In this document: positions 8,907 through 19,900 of the stretch, one piece after another | How positions within the stretch are numbered: the stretch's first letter is position 1 | How the letters are laid out: every line of letters starts with the position of its first letter | From: Chloroflexota bacterium | Lineage (GTDB): Bacteria; Chloroflexota; Dehalococcoidia; JACVQG01 | Reading direction: 5' to 3' | NCBI GenBank assembly: GCA_016210545.1 | Contig: JACQTY010000111.1 | Coordinates: forward strand, 1 to 34,885 | DNA: 34,885 nucleotides | Notes under the pieces: model-generated | Databases searched by the model: none | What the model was told of the DNA's origin: nothing | Seen by the model: the letters and a program-made list of their open reading frames with translations, nothing else | Translations under genes and position numbers: made by a program

Positions 8907-9033
8907 ATGGTAGTAGCCTGAACTCAAAGACAGGCCTAGTTATGGTTTCAGTATGTCTAGGCCATCTGATATTCACGAACCACCGGCTAGCAACTGCTTC
9001 AGCCTGGTTGCCAACTCTGGTCGCAAGAAGTTC

Positions 9034-9057
9034 GAGTACTGTCCACAGAGGCCCACC
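9034..9057 (+). repeat. Second tRNA 3'-tail fragment
   Basis: GTCCACAGAGGCCCACC (9041-9057) is identical to 8163-8179, preceded by TTCGAGT with a short insertion. Confidence 0.6.
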
Positions 9058-9183
9058 GACAAGACTTGAACCTTGCCTTCGTCCCGTCTCTATCTCTATC
9101 TCTCCTCTCTGTCTCTTGCGCTCCTTTACAGCTTGCTTCGTATCTGCTAGAATTTGACTGGAAAATATCTGGAGAGGTGAATC

Positions 9184-9333
9184 ATGGGAGGCAGAGATTT
9201 CCGGAAACGGGAAGCCAAGAAGCCCAAGAAGGACGCCAAGAAGACGGCTTCGTTGACGTCGGTGCTACCCACCGAGCAGCCTGTAGAGGTTATAAAGGCC
9301 AAGGGCAAGAAGGCGCCGCCCCCCGAAGAATAG
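9184..9333 (+). CDS. Small lysine-rich protein (49 aa)
   Basis: ATG with GGAGAGG SD; MGGRDFRKREAKKPKKDAKKTASLTSVLPTEQPVEVIKAKGKKAPPPEE*; shorter than the supplied ORF cutoff; stop lies 3 nt before the next ATG. Confidence 0.7.
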   Translation: MGGRDFRKREAKKPKKDAKKTASLTSVLPTEQPVEVIKAKGKKAPPPEE

Positions 9334-9336
9334 ACA

Positions 9337-10272
9337 ATGGCCCGTTACCACCAACTCTATTCCAGCGGCAAGCTGGAACACCTGGCGCGGCAGCTCGTCA
9401 GCCGCCTTGGCAGGTGTGAATTGTGTCCGCGTGGTTGCCATGCTGATCGTCTGGCTGAGAAGCCGGGCAAGTGCCGGACCGGGCGGCTGGCCCGCGTGTA
9501 CGTCTTTCACCCCCATTTTGGCGAGGAGTCGCCGCTTGTGGGCGCGAACGGCTCCGGCACTATCTTCTTCGCCAACTGCTCCTTGCGCTGCACCTTTTGC
9601 CAGAACTGGGAGATCAGCCAGGAGGGTGAAGGGCAGGAGGTTCCCCCGGAATCGCTCGCCAGGATGATGCTTTCGCTTCAGGCGAAGGGCTGCCACAACA
9701 TCAACCTGGTGACCCCCACCCACGTCGTCCCTCAGATCCTGGAGGCGCTGGTCATCGCCGTCAGGGGCGGGTTGTCCGTGCCTCTGGTGTATAATTCGGG
9801 CGGCTACGATTCGGTCGAAACGCTCCAGCTTCTCGATGGCGCGGTGGACATCTACATGCCCGACATGAAATACTCCGACGAAGCGATAGCCCGACGTCTG
9901 TCCGGGGTAAACAACTACCCGGATGTAAACCGCGCCGCGATAAAAGAGATGCACCGCCAGGTAGGCGACCTCCAGTTGGATGAAAGGGGGATTGCTATCA
10001 GCGGACTCCTGGTGAGGCACCTGGTCCTCCCATTCGGGCAGGCGGGGACAAAGGGGGTAGTCGATTTCCTGGCCAGGGAGATCTCCCCGGATACGTACCT
10101 GAACGTCATGGCCCAGTACCGTCCGTGCCACAGGGCCATGGAGGACCCTCTCTTGAATCGGTCCCCGAGGCGCGACGAGTTCGAGGCGGCGTTGCGTGTT
10201 GCCCGGGACGCGGGTCTCAGACGGCTCGACGCAGCGGAATCACCGTTCGCCTTCCGCGTTCTTTCCCGGTGA
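9337..10272 (+). CDS. Radical SAM protein (PflA-like activating enzyme, COG1313-type)
   Basis: FANCSLRCTFCQNWEIS (CxxxCxxC), preceded by CELCPRGCHADRL...GKCRTG; VDIYMPDMKYSD; NVMAQYRP. Confidence 0.92.
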   Translation: MARYHQLYSSGKLEHLARQLVSRLGRCELCPRGCHADRLAEKPGKCRTGRLARVYVFHPHFGEESPLVGANGSGTIFFANCSLRCTFCQNWEISQEGEGQEVPPESLARMMLSLQAKGCHNINLVTPTHVVPQILEALVIAVRGGLSVPLVYNSGGYDSVETLQLLDGAVDIYMPDMKYSDEAIARRLSGVNNYPDVNRAAIKEMHRQVGDLQLDERGIAISGLLVRHLVLPFGQAGTKGVVDFLAREISPDTYLNVMAQYRPCHRAMEDPLLNRSPRRDEFEAALRVARDAGLRRLDAAESPFAFRVLSR

Positions 10273-10282
10273 TCGGAGTCCA

Positions 10283-10567
10283 ATGACCGGACAGATGCGC
10301 CTCACGGCTGTAGTACGTGGCAGGGTGCAAGGCGTCTATTTCAGGGCTTTTGTCAGGGAAGCGGCGCTCCGGTTAGGCATTACGGGCTTTGTCCGGAACC
10401 TTCCGGACCCTACAAGGGTCGAGATTGAGGCCGAGGGTGACAAGGCAAGGCTGGACTCCCTTCTGGAGGAAGTGAAAGTTGGCCCCCCGGGCGCAAAGGT
10501 GGAAAACGTGGAGGCAAGGTGGTCAGATTACCGGGGTGGCTTCAATGGTTTTGAAATAAGGTATTGA
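10283..10567 (+). CDS. acyP: Acylphosphatase
   Basis: VVRGRVQGVYFRAFVREAALRLGITGFVRNLPDPTRVEIEAEG: conserved GRVQGVxFR and catalytic N in GFVRNL. Confidence 0.95.
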   Translation: MTGQMRLTAVVRGRVQGVYFRAFVREAALRLGITGFVRNLPDPTRVEIEAEGDKARLDSLLEEVKVGPPGAKVENVEARWSDYRGGFNGFEIRY

Positions 10568-10787
10568 ACATGCGCCGTGCTCCGACCCCGGTCGCGGTGC
10601 ATCGGGATGTTTCACCTGGATGTCCCGTCAAAGCGCCGGTCAACCATCGGAATCCCCCGCCTCGACGAGTCGAGGCGCCCCCGTACCAAGGGGGCAAGGG
10701 GGATCCGCCCGTCTCCCAACTTCGGAACATCTGAATTCACGTGGGACCACCTGGCGGTAGGGCATGACGCTTCTTGGAGGAAAGACT

Positions 10788-11015
10788 ATGGATACCATTA
10801 CCAAAGACATGGTCATCAACGACGTGATCAAGCGTTACCCTGAGACCATAGCGGTGTTCAACAAACACCGGGTGGACTCCTGCTGCGGCGGCGGCGTCAG
10901 CATCGGAAAGACAGCCACCCGGGACGGGGTAGATGTGGAATCATTGCTGAAAGCGCTCAACTCAGCGATCGAGAAACGGAGGCAGCATGCAGGCCCAGCA
11001 AGTGGCAAGGCTTAG
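10788..11015 (+). CDS. DUF542/ScdA-N (RIC N-terminal-like) protein
   Basis: MDTITKDMVINDVIKRYPETIAVFNKHRVDSCCGGGVSIGKTA matches the RIC/ScdA N-terminal domain with its CC motif. Confidence 0.9.
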   Translation: MDTITKDMVINDVIKRYPETIAVFNKHRVDSCCGGGVSIGKTATRDGVDVESLLKALNSAIEKRRQHAGPASGKA

Positions 11016-11298
11016 GGAATTCGATAGCAAGCGATTTGTATCCAAGCTGATCTTCGATTCGGAGAAGATGAGGGTGGTGCTATTCTGCCTCAAGGCCGGA
11101 CAGGAGGTATCGCCTCATTCCGCGCCGTCAGAGGTGCTCTTTCACTGCATAGAGGGACAGGGGGAGGCTATTGTGGGCGACGAGAAGGTTGACCTTGCTC
11201 CGGGCTCCCTGGTGGACTGCCCGCCTCAGATGCCCCACGGGCTTGTCGCCGAAACGGACCTGGTGGTAGTGGCCGTCATTGCGCCGCGGCCGGGCTGA
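10987..11298 (+). CDS. Cupin-domain protein
   Basis: AGQEVSPHSAPSEVLFHCIEGQGEAIVGDEKVDLAPGSLVDCPPQMPHGLVAETDL; start overlaps the end of the DUF542 gene. Confidence 0.87.
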   Translation: MQAQQVARLREFDSKRFVSKLIFDSEKMRVVLFCLKAGQEVSPHSAPSEVLFHCIEGQGEAIVGDEKVDLAPGSLVDCPPQMPHGLVAETDLVVVAVIAPRPG

Positions 11299-11312
11299 TA
11301 CAGACGACCCTC

Positions 11313-11350
11313 AAAAAACAAGTGCAGGATTGCGGACGCAACCCTGCACT
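11313..11350 (-). terminator. Rho-independent terminator (minus strand)
   Basis: Minus strand AGTGCAGGGTTGCGTCCGCAATCCTGCACT hairpin followed by TGTTTTTT. Confidence 0.85.
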
Positions 11351-11500
11351 GCCAATTCGTATTCAATTGCTTCGTCGGATTCGGCCCCATTCCGGCTTTA
11401 TAGCTGGATGAAGCAGTCCTCGGTCGGGACTAGCGCTTCTCTTTAATCTGGATACGGGCGTTCTCCGACCTTCGCCCGGCCCTGCGTATACTGCAGGGCC

Positions 11501-11545
11501 TCAAGACTCAACCTGGAACACCCCGTAAATCTTGTGTAGAGTCAT
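11501..11545 (-). CDS. Possible 14-aa small ORF/leader peptide
   Basis: AAAGGAGGCGG SD then ATGACTCTACACAAGATTTACGGGGTGTTCCAGGTTGAGTCTTGA (MTLHKIYGVFQVES*), downstream of a strong promoter. Confidence 0.35.
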   Translation of the reverse strand: MTLHKIYGVFQVES

Positions 11546-11593
11546 TGACCGCCTCCTTTTCCTAGACCTCGTTGGTCAACTACTCTCATAGTT

Positions 11594-11622
11594 ATAATAC
11601 ATGACATAATGGTGGCTGTCAA
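11594..11622 (-). promoter_or_regulatory. Sigma70-type promoter (minus strand)
   Basis: TTGACA (11622-11617), 17-nt spacer, TATTAT (11599-11594). Confidence 0.75.
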
Positions 11623-11646
11623 TAGGCCAAACGACGTTTTCAATAC

Positions 11647-12795
11647 CTAGCACTGCGCCGACTTGAGCTGGAAACCCTTGCCTTCGGTCTTGATGGCGGG
11701 GGCTATTATCATCTCCACGTTGTGCATGTCCTTGATGGTGAAGGCGCCGCACACCCCTAGCGCGGTGCGAATAGCACCCACCAGGTTCTGGCTGCCATCG
11801 GTGACGGTCGCTGGGCCGTGAAGGACTTGTTCCAGCTTGCCGGTAGTGCCTACTCTTATCCGGGTGCCGCGGGGCAATGCGGAATGGGATGTGGCCATGC
11901 CCCAGTGGTAGCCATGTCCCGGGGCTTCCTCGGTCTGAGCGAAAATCGAGCCCAGCATGACAGCGTCGGCCCCGCAGGCGAGGGCTTTACAGACGTCACC
12001 CCCGTTGCGCATGCCGCCATCTGTTATGACAGCTACATAGCGCCCGCTCTCTTTGTAGTACTGTTCCCTGGCGGCGGCGCAGTCCATGGTGGCGGTCACC
12101 TGGGGTACGCCAACACCGAGCACCTCGCGGGTGGTGCAGGCGGCGCCCGGTCCAACCCCTACCAGCAGGCCGGCAATGCCCGTGCGCATTAGCTCCAGCG
12201 AAGTATTGTAGCTGACGCAGTTGCCCACGACGACCGGAACCGGCACGGAACTGCACAGCTCCGAGAATACAAGGCCCTTGTAGCTCTTGGAGATATGCCG
12301 GGCGGTGGTAACAGTAGATTGGACGACCAGTACGTCAGCCCCGGCTTCCACGGCAAGAGGCGCAAGCCGTTTGGTGAGTTGGGGCGTGACCGACACAGCG
12401 ACCATAGCGCCGGCTTGTTTCACGGTCCGGATGCGCTCTCCGACCAGTTTCTCCTTGATAGGCTCAGCATATATCTTCTGCATTAAGGTGGTCACTTCCG
12501 CCGGGGAGGCGGAGACGATCTGCTGGATGACATCATCGGGGCGTTCGTAGCGGCTCCGGACACCTTCCAGGTTCATCACAGCCAGCCCGCCAAACTTGCT
12601 CAGGGCGACGGAGAATGCCGGGCTGGCTACCGCGTCCATGGCGGCGGCCAAAATCGGTAGAGGGAACGTCAGCTTGTCCAGGTGGAGTTCTATGTTCGTC
12701 TGGTCGGGGTTTATGGTCACGTCCCCGGGCACGAGGGCGACTTCGTCGAAACCATAGGCCCGCCGCAGTTGCTTGTATTCCAGATCAGGCATCAC
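11647..12795 (-). CDS. guaB3: GuaB3 family IMP dehydrogenase-related protein (no CBS domains)
   Basis: [104 protein letters not shown]. Confidence 0.93.
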   Translation of the reverse strand: MMPDLEYKQLRRAYGFDEVALVPGDVTINPDQTNIELHLDKLTFPLPILAAAMDAVASPAFSVALSKFGGLAVMNLEGVRSRYERPDDVIQQIVSASPAEVTTLMQKIYAEPIKEKLVGERIRTVKQAGAMVAVSVTPQLTKRLAPLAVEAGADVLVVQSTVTTARHISKSYKGLVFSELCSSVPVPVVVGNCVSYNTSLELMRTGIAGLLVGVGPGAACTTREVLGVGVPQVTATMDCAAAREQYYKESGRYVAVITDGGMRNGGDVCKALACGADAVMLGSIFAQTEEAPGHGYHWGMATSHSALPRGTRIRVGTTGKLEQVLHGPATVTDGSQNLVGAIRTALGVCGAFTIKDMHNVEMIIAPAIKTEGKGFQLKSAQC

Positions 12796-12855
12796 GGCCT
12801 CCTTGCTTGTTAGAGATAACTATAACAGAGGCGGCAAACACCCGTCAAGCGCCTG

Positions 12856-12884
12856 TTGACAGACTTGAAATAACTGTGTATAAT
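12856..12884 (+). promoter_or_regulatory. Full-consensus sigma70-type promoter of rpoBC
   Basis: TTGACA, 17-nt spacer (GACTTGAAATAACTGTG), TATAAT. Confidence 0.9.
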
Positions 12885-13014
12885 GTTATTTTGCTGGATT
12901 ATGCCTCTCACCATTCTTCCAATTCGACAAAAACCCCCCGATAGGATCAGCCTGTCTTGCGCTGACCACACCCCTGCATAGCCACAATTTTGCCCGGTCT
13001 TTAGGAGAGAGATA

Positions 13015-16000
13015 ATGGTTTCGACGTTTCCAATTGCCCCTTTCGATTCTGCTGTCGTTGAGAAGCGGAAGTCTTACGCTAAACTGCCCACCATTCTCGA
13101 TGTGCCCAACCTCATTCAGGTCCAACTGGACTCCTTTAAGTGGTTCCTGGAAAAGGGGCTTCATGAGTTGCTTCAGGAGATATCCCCGATCCAGGACTTT
13201 ACGGGGAGCCGTTTGGCGTTGCACTTCAAGGACTACTCGTTCAAAGAGCCAAAATACACTGAGTTTGACTGCCGGCAAAGGGAGTTGACCTACTCTGCTC
13301 CTATCTATGTCACGGTCCAACTGGTTGTGAAGGAGACCGGAGAGATCAAGGAACAGGACCTCTTTTTCGGGGACTTCCCCTTGATGACCCAGCAGGGGAC
13401 ATTCATTATCAACGGTGCAGAAAGGGTAGTTGTCAGCCAGTTGCTGCGTTCGCCTGGCGTGTACTTCACCCTGGAGGAAGACGTAACCAGCGGGCGAGAT
13501 CTGAGCCTGGGAAAGCTGATACCCGACCGGGGCGCCTGGCTGGAGTTCGAGACCAGCAACAGGGATGTGGTATCTGTAAAAGTTGACGGCAAGCGTAAGA
13601 TCGCCATCACAACACTGATGCGGGCAATGGGGTTCAGCGATGATGAGGGCCTGGTGAAGCTCTTCCAGGACGTGGACACGGACTCAGAGCATAACTATTT
13701 GAGGGCCACGATAGAGAAAGAACCTCACATCCGCAATCAAAACGACGCCCTTGTAGATATTTACAAGCGCTTGCGGCCCGGCGAGCCGCCAACGCTGGAG
13801 AATGCCAGAGGGCTGATCGACAACCTGCTGTTCAATGCCCGTCGTTACGACCTAGGCAGGGTGGGCAGGCACAAGCTCAACCGGAAGCTTAGACTCTACC
13901 GCCGCCTGGCAGAGCCGATAATGGAGCAGGCGCGCGCTACTGAATTGGCGGAAGAGGCAGCCGGGATTCTGGATGCCATAGCCAACTCCGCTGCCAACAA
14001 TGATGAGCGCGTATTGAATCCGATAGGGGAGTTTCATGCTTACCTGGCGAAGAAGGTCGAGGAGGGGCATGACGGCGCCAAAGGATTACTGCCGGTGGTG
14101 GAGGCTGCCCTGTCCCGGCTTAAGAACCGCGTCCTTTCTCCCGACGATATGGTGGAGATTGTTCGCCATCTTATCCTGGTCAACAACAAGAAGGAAGACC
14201 CCGACGATATCGACCACCTGGGCAACCGGCGGGTACGGACCGTGGGGGAGCTGATCCAGAACCAATTCCGCATAGGCCTGTTGAGACTGGAGCGCGTGGT
14301 CAAGGAAAGGATGAGCATAGTCGATCCCAAACAGGCTACCCCTGCCAGCCTGTTGAACATCCGTCCCGTAGTAGCGGCAATGCGGGAGTTCTTTGGAGGC
14401 TCTCAGCTTTCCCAGTTTATGGACCAGACTAATCCAGTAGCGGAGTTGACCCACAAGCGACGGTTGTCGGCCCTGGGGCCTGGCGGCCTCTCACGCGAGC
14501 GCGCCGGGTTCGATGTGCGGGACGTGCATCATTCTCATTATGGCCGTATCTGCCCCATCGAGACGCCTGAGGGTCCCAATATCGGTCTCATCGGGTCTCT
14601 GGCCACTTATGGCCGCGTTAACCAGTTCGGTTTCATAGAGACTCCCTACCGGCGTGTTATGCACTCGCTGAGCACAGCGGATGAAGAAATAGTGGGACGC
14701 ACGTTAAGAGAGAAGGTAACTGACGGCAAGGGGCGCACCGTGACCAAGAAAGATACCGTCGTGTCCGCGCCGCTGGCCAAGCGTCTGGCCGCTCTGCCTC
14801 CTCAGAGAGTGGCTGTCTTCCCCTTCGTTTCCGGCAGGGTTGAGTACCTCACGGCTGACCGGGAAGAGGAGTACACGATTGCCCAGGCCAACTCCCGGCT
14901 TAATGCTGAGAACCAGTTCATCGATGAGAAGATAGAGGTGCGGCGGGGCAACCGCTATTTCTTCGAGGGCGCCGACAAAATAGATTTCATGGACGTGACC
15001 CCCAAGCAGGTGGTCAGCGTTGTCACCGCCCTGATACCCTTCCTGGAGCACAACGATGCCAACCGGGCTTTGATGGGATCGAACATGCAGCGCCAGTCGG
15101 TACCGTTGCTCCGGCCGGATTCGCCGATCGTGGGCACAGGGATGGAGGTCCTGGCGGCGCGAGACAGCGGCCAGGTTGTCTTCGCCCAGGATGAAGGTGT
15201 GGTGACTTCTGTGGGGGGAAGTGAGATACGGGTCCAGGAGAACGGGACGGAACGAGTGTACCCCCTCGTCAAGTTTATGCGCACCAACCAGGGGACCTGC
15301 ATGCACCAACGCCCCATCGTGTTCAAGGGCGACAAGGTGATGAAGGGACAGGTGCTTGCCGACAGTTCGGCCACTGAGCGCGGCGAACTGGCGCTGGGCC
15401 AGAACATCCTGTGCGCCTTTATGAGCTGGGGCGGCTACAACTTCGAAGACGCGGTCATTATCAGTGAGAGCGTGGTGAGGGAAGACAAGTTCACCTCCAT
15501 CCACATAGAGAAGCATGAGATAGAGGCTCGCGAGACCAAGCTGGGACCAGAGGAAATAACCCGCGACATCCCCAACGTGGGGGAAGAGAGTCTGCGAGAC
15601 CTGGATGAAGAAGGCATAATCCGCATCGGCGCCCAAGTAGGGCCTGGCGACATCCTTGTGGGCAAGATCACCCCTAAGGGTGAGACCGAGTTGAGCGCCG
15701 AGGAGAAGCTGCTGCGGGCCATTTTCGGGGAGAAAGCACGGGATGTGAAGGACACTTCGCTGCGCGTCCCCCATGGGGAGCAGGGCAAGGTTATTAACGT
15801 CCGCGTGTTCTCCCGCGATAACAAAGACGAGTTGCCGGCTGGCGTCATCAAGCTGGTGCGGGTATGGATAGCTCAGAAACGAAAGGTGTCGGTGGGCGAC
15901 AAGATGGCCGGGCGACACGGCAATAAGGGGGTCATTGCCCGTATTCTGCCCATTGAAGATATGCCGGTCCTCCCCGACGGGCGACATGTGGAGATGATCC

Positions 16001-16932
16001 TGAACCCTATCGGCGTGCCCTCCCGCATGAATGTGGGGCAGATTCTGGAGACCCATCTGGGGAAAGCTGCGCATACTCTTGGCTTCAAGGCTCTTTGTCC
16101 GGTGTTCGATGGCGCTACCGACATTGCCATTGAAGACGAGCTGGCCAGGGAGTGGTTGGTGGAGCAGGCCGGCGCGGTGCAGGACAAAGGGGGCAACCTG
16201 GAAGTGGACTGGGGAAAGGCCAGGGCATGGCTTGCAGAGCAGGGTCAGGACGCGGAGAAGGTCTTTGCCGATGGGCATCTCGGGGAAGCCCGACAGTCCT
16301 GTCTCAGGCTGTGGCTGGAGCGGCAGGGCGTGGACGCCAAGACTCTTAGCCCCGAGGAAGTTGATCGGCAGACAGAAGCCCTTTACAAAGAGAAGAGACT
16401 AACGCCGCCCGTGTTCGGGAAGGTGCAACTACGGGACGGACGTACCGGCGAAGCATTTGACCAGCCGGTGACCGTGGGCCAGATCTATATGATGAAACTT
16501 ATACACCTGGTAGAGGACAAGATCCACGCCCGGTCCACCGGCCCTTACTCGCTGATTACCCAACAACCTCTGGGTGGTAAGGCCCAGTTTGGCGGGCAGC
16601 GTTTCGGTGAAATGGAGGTATGGGCCCTGGAGGCCTACGGGGCGGCCCACATCCTGCAGGAACTACTGACCGTTAAGTCCGACGACGTAACGGGAAGGGC
16701 CAAAGCGTACGAGGCTATTGTGAAGGGTGATGACATACAGGCGCCGGGAGTCCCTGAGTCATTCAAGGTGCTGGTCAAGGAGTTGCAGAGCCTGGCTCTG
16801 GCTGTAGAGGTACTCAATGAGGCGGAAGAAAGGGTCCCGTTTGCTGAAGAAGAGGCGGCGGAGGACAAGACGGCGGAAATCCGCAGGTTGGGTGGACTCG
16901 GCGGCCTAATATCGCAGAGAGGTATGGAATAG
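13015..16932 (+). CDS. rpoB: DNA-directed RNA polymerase subunit beta
   Basis: [103 protein letters not shown]. Confidence 0.99.
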   Translation: MVSTFPIAPFDSAVVEKRKSYAKLPTILDVPNLIQVQLDSFKWFLEKGLHELLQEISPIQDFTGSRLALHFKDYSFKEPKYTEFDCRQRELTYSAPIYVTVQLVVKETGEIKEQDLFFGDFPLMTQQGTFIINGAERVVVSQLLRSPGVYFTLEEDVTSGRDLSLGKLIPDRGAWLEFETSNRDVVSVKVDGKRKIAITTLMRAMGFSDDEGLVKLFQDVDTDSEHNYLRATIEKEPHIRNQNDALVDIYKRLRPGEPPTLENARGLIDNLLFNARRYDLGRVGRHKLNRKLRLYRRLAEPIMEQARATELAEEAAGILDAIANSAANNDERVLNPIGEFHAYLAKKVEEGHDGAKGLLPVVEAALSRLKNRVLSPDDMVEIVRHLILVNNKKEDPDDIDHLGNRRVRTVGELIQNQFRIGLLRLERVVKERMSIVDPKQATPASLLNIRPVVAAMREFFGGSQLSQFMDQTNPVAELTHKRRLSALGPGGLSRERAGFDVRDVHHSHYGRICPIETPEGPNIGLIGSLATYGRVNQFGFIETPYRRVMHSLSTADEEIVGRTLREKVTDGKGRTVTKKDTVVSAPLAKRLAALPPQRVAVFPFVSGRVEYLTADREEEYTIAQANSRLNAENQFIDEKIEVRRGNRYFFEGADKIDFMDVTPKQVVSVVTALIPFLEHNDANRALMGSNMQRQSVPLLRPDSPIVGTGMEVLAARDSGQVVFAQDEGVVTSVGGSEIRVQENGTERVYPLVKFMRTNQGTCMHQRPIVFKGDKVMKGQVLADSSATERGELALGQNILCAFMSWGGYNFEDAVIISESVVREDKFTSIHIEKHEIEARETKLGPEEITRDIPNVGEESLRDLDEEGIIRIGAQVGPGDILVGKITPKGETELSAEEKLLRAIFGEKARDVKDTSLRVPHGEQGKVINVRVFSRDNKDELPAGVIKLVRVWIAQKRKVSVGDKMAGRHGNKGVIARILPIEDMPVLPDGRHVEMILNPIGVPSRMNVGQILETHLGKAAHTLGFKALCPVFDGATDIAIEDELAREWLVEQAGAVQDKGGNLEVDWGKARAWLAEQGQDAEKVFADGHLGEARQSCLRLWLERQGVDAKTLSPEEVDRQTEALYKEKRLTPPVFGKVQLRDGRTGEAFDQPVTVGQIYMMKLIHLVEDKIHARSTGPYSLITQQPLGGKAQFGGQRFGEMEVWALEAYGAAHILQELLTVKSDDVTGRAKAYEAIVKGDDIQAPGVPESFKVLVKELQSLALAVEVLNEAEERVPFAEEEAAEDKTAEIRRLGGLGGLISQRGME

Positions 16933-19900
16933 TGCTGGAAGTTAACGATTTCAATGCGGTCAGGATCTCTTTGGCCTCGCCGGAACAGATACGCAACTGG
17001 TCGTATGGCGAAGTCACGGTGCCCGAGACTATCAACTATCGAACGCTCAAGCCGGAGAGAGATGGTCTGTTCAGCGAGCGTATCTTCGGTCCGACAAAGG
17101 ACTTCGAGTGCTATTGCGGCAAGTACAAGAGGGTCCGCTACAAAGGTATTATCTGCGACAAGTGCGGCGTCGAGGTGTCCCGGGCCAAGGTGCGCCGGGA
17201 ACGAATGGGCCACATTGAACTGGCGGCCCCCGTTGCCCACATCTGGTTCTCCAAGGGCATCCCCAGTCGGCTCGGCCTTTTGCTGGACCTTTCGCCGCGC
17301 AGTCTGGAGCGGGTGCTCTATTTCGCTCAGTACATTGTGACCGCTGTGAATGCGGATGCCCGTCGCCAGTTTGTCGAGAAGTCGATGGCCAAGACCCAGG
17401 AGGAAATCGACCAACGGCAAAAGGCGCTGGAAGAAAAGGTGGCCGAGGGCAACGCGCGATTGGAAGCCGAGACTGATCAGATCAAGCGCAAGGCTGAGAA
17501 GGATGCCGCCAAGCTGGAAGCGCAGAAGGCGTCGGCGCTGGAGGCGATACAGAGCGAATCCGGCGAAGTGGAAGCTGCGCTGACCGAGAAGATCGGCCAG
17601 GCTGCGGAAACTGATCACGCGCTCGCCGGGACGGTTATCGCCCCGCAGGGTACGGTAATCAGCCAGGACCATATCGACCTGCTTCGCGAAACGGCCCGGG
17701 CGCGTGCGGCCGAGGAAGAAAGCAAGTTTGCCGTCCTGCGTGAAGAACAAGAACAGCGGGTGCGAGAGGAAATTGCTCAGCAACAGTCATCCGTGGAGCA
17801 AGAGCTATCGCAGCCGCAAAAGAGTTTCCTGGATGACAAGGCTGAACTGGAGACGGCCCAGCGCACCCAGGTCGAGGACCTAGAGGATATCCAGCCTGGC
17901 GCTTTGCTGACCGAGACCCGTCACCGGGAGCTGCGTGACAAGTACAGCGACATATTCGAGGCTGGCATGGGGGCCGAGGCGATACTCACGCTGCTGAGGG
18001 ACACAAGTGTCGACGCAGTGCGGCAGCAACTGCTGGAGGAACTCAGGTCTACCTCGGGGCAGAAACACAAGAAGGCTTCCAAGCGGCTGCGGGTAGTCGA
18101 GGCGTTTCGTCGCAGCGGGAACAAGCCGGAATGGATGATCCTTACGGTGCTGCCCGTGTTGCCCCCCGATCTCAGGCCCATGGTCCAGTTGGACGGGGGC
18201 CGGTTTGCGACAAGCGACCTCAATGACCTGTATAGAAGGGTCATTAACCGCAACAACCGTCTACGGCGACTGCTGGAAATGGGAGCCCCGGAGATAATCG
18301 TCCGCAACGAAAAGCGCATGTTGCAGGAAGCCGTGGACGCCCTGATAGACAACGGGCGCCGTGGACAGGCCGTTTCTATCGGGGGCAACCACAAGTTGAA
18401 GTCGCTCTCGGATATGCTCCGGGGTAAGCAAGGCCGTTTCCGCCAGAACCTTCTGGGCAAACGGGTAGACTACAGCGGTCGCTCGGTCATCGTGGTTGGG
18501 CCGGAGCGCAGGCTGCATCAGTGCGGTCTCCCGAAACGGATGGCCCTGGAGTTGTTCGAGCCGTTCGTCATGCGCCGGCTCATGGAGCGGGGTGTGGCCC
18601 ACAACATCAAGAGCGCCCGCCGCATGGTCGACAGGGCCAGGGCTGAGGTGTGGGACATCCTGGAAGAGGTTATCAAAGAGCGCCCGGTGCTTCTCAACAG
18701 AGCGCCCACGCTTCACCGTCTGGGAATTCAGGCCTTTGAGCCGGTGCTTATCGATGGCAGCGCTATTCAGATACACCCGCTCGTCTGTACGGCCTACAAC
18801 GCTGACTTCGACGGCGACCAGATGGCCGTTCATGTGCCGCTTTCCAAAGCAGCGGTCAGCGAGGCGCGGGAGGTCATGCTCAGCGTTAATAACATGCTCC
18901 TGCCGAGCTCCGGAGAACCCGTAGTGACGCCCACGTTGGATATGGTGCTGGGCTGCTACTACTTGACGAGCATAAAGCCAGGGGCTAAGGGCGAGAACAA
19001 GCGGTTTGCCAGCTTCGAAGAAGCCAGGCTGGCCTATGACCTCGGACTTGTGGAACTCCAGGCGAAGATTGAAGTCAGGGATAATGCCGGGGAAAGGATC
19101 ACGACTTCCGTCGGCCGCATTATCTTCAACGAGGTCCTGCCCAAGGAACTGGGGTTCTTCAACGATGTCACGGACAAGAGCAAACTGAAGCGCCTGGTGT
19201 CCGAGTGCTACAAAGTGGTTGGAAACCTGGCCACTGCGGACATGCTCGATAATTTGAAGCGTCTGGGCTTTACCTTTGCCACGAAGTCGGGCATCAGCAT
19301 AGCCCTGAATGACCTGGAGGTGCCCGCCAGCAAGCCAGAGATCTTGAGGAAGGCGGAAGAGGAGATAGCCAATCTGGACCGGGAGTATGGACGGGGCCTC
19401 ATTACTGAAGCGGAGCGATATGACCGGGCGGTAAAGGTGTGGCTGGATACTACCAACAAATTCAAAGAAGTGATCCAGCAGTCTCTGGACCGTTACGGCA
19501 GTATCTACATGATGGCGACGTCGGGAGCCAAGGGTAACATCGATCAGATCCGCCAGATGGCCGGCATGCGCGGTCTCATGACTGACCCCGCAGGACGCAT
19601 CATAGATTTCCCAATTCGCGCCAGTTTCCGCGAGGGGCTGTCGGTCCTGGAGTACTTCATCTCCACTCACGGGGCCAGAAAAGGTCTGGCCGATACAGCC
19701 CTCCGCACCTCGGATAGTGGTTACCTGACGCGACGCCTCATAGACGTGGGTCAGGATGTCATAATCCGGGAGGATGATTGTGCCACCACAGCTGGCATCT
19801 GGGTTGCGGACCCCGAAGAAAAGGGTATACTTCCCGCGTTGGAGGAACGCTTGATCGGGCGATTGGCGGCGGCCAAGATCACCGACCCGAAAACTGGCCG

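Noticed and set aside
14390-14520. Rifampicin-resistance substitutions in RpoB
   Set aside because: The cluster reads [29 protein letters not shown]; the D, H, R and S positions commonly mutated are wild type, and the remaining differences are likely lineage-specific.
14704-16278. Long minus ORF (524 aa) inside rpoB
   Set aside because: Shadow ORF on the complement of a highly conserved gene; no recognisable domain.
16635-17783. Minus ORF (382 aa) spanning the rpoB/rpoC junction
   Set aside because: Antisense of two certain genes; composition not protein-like.
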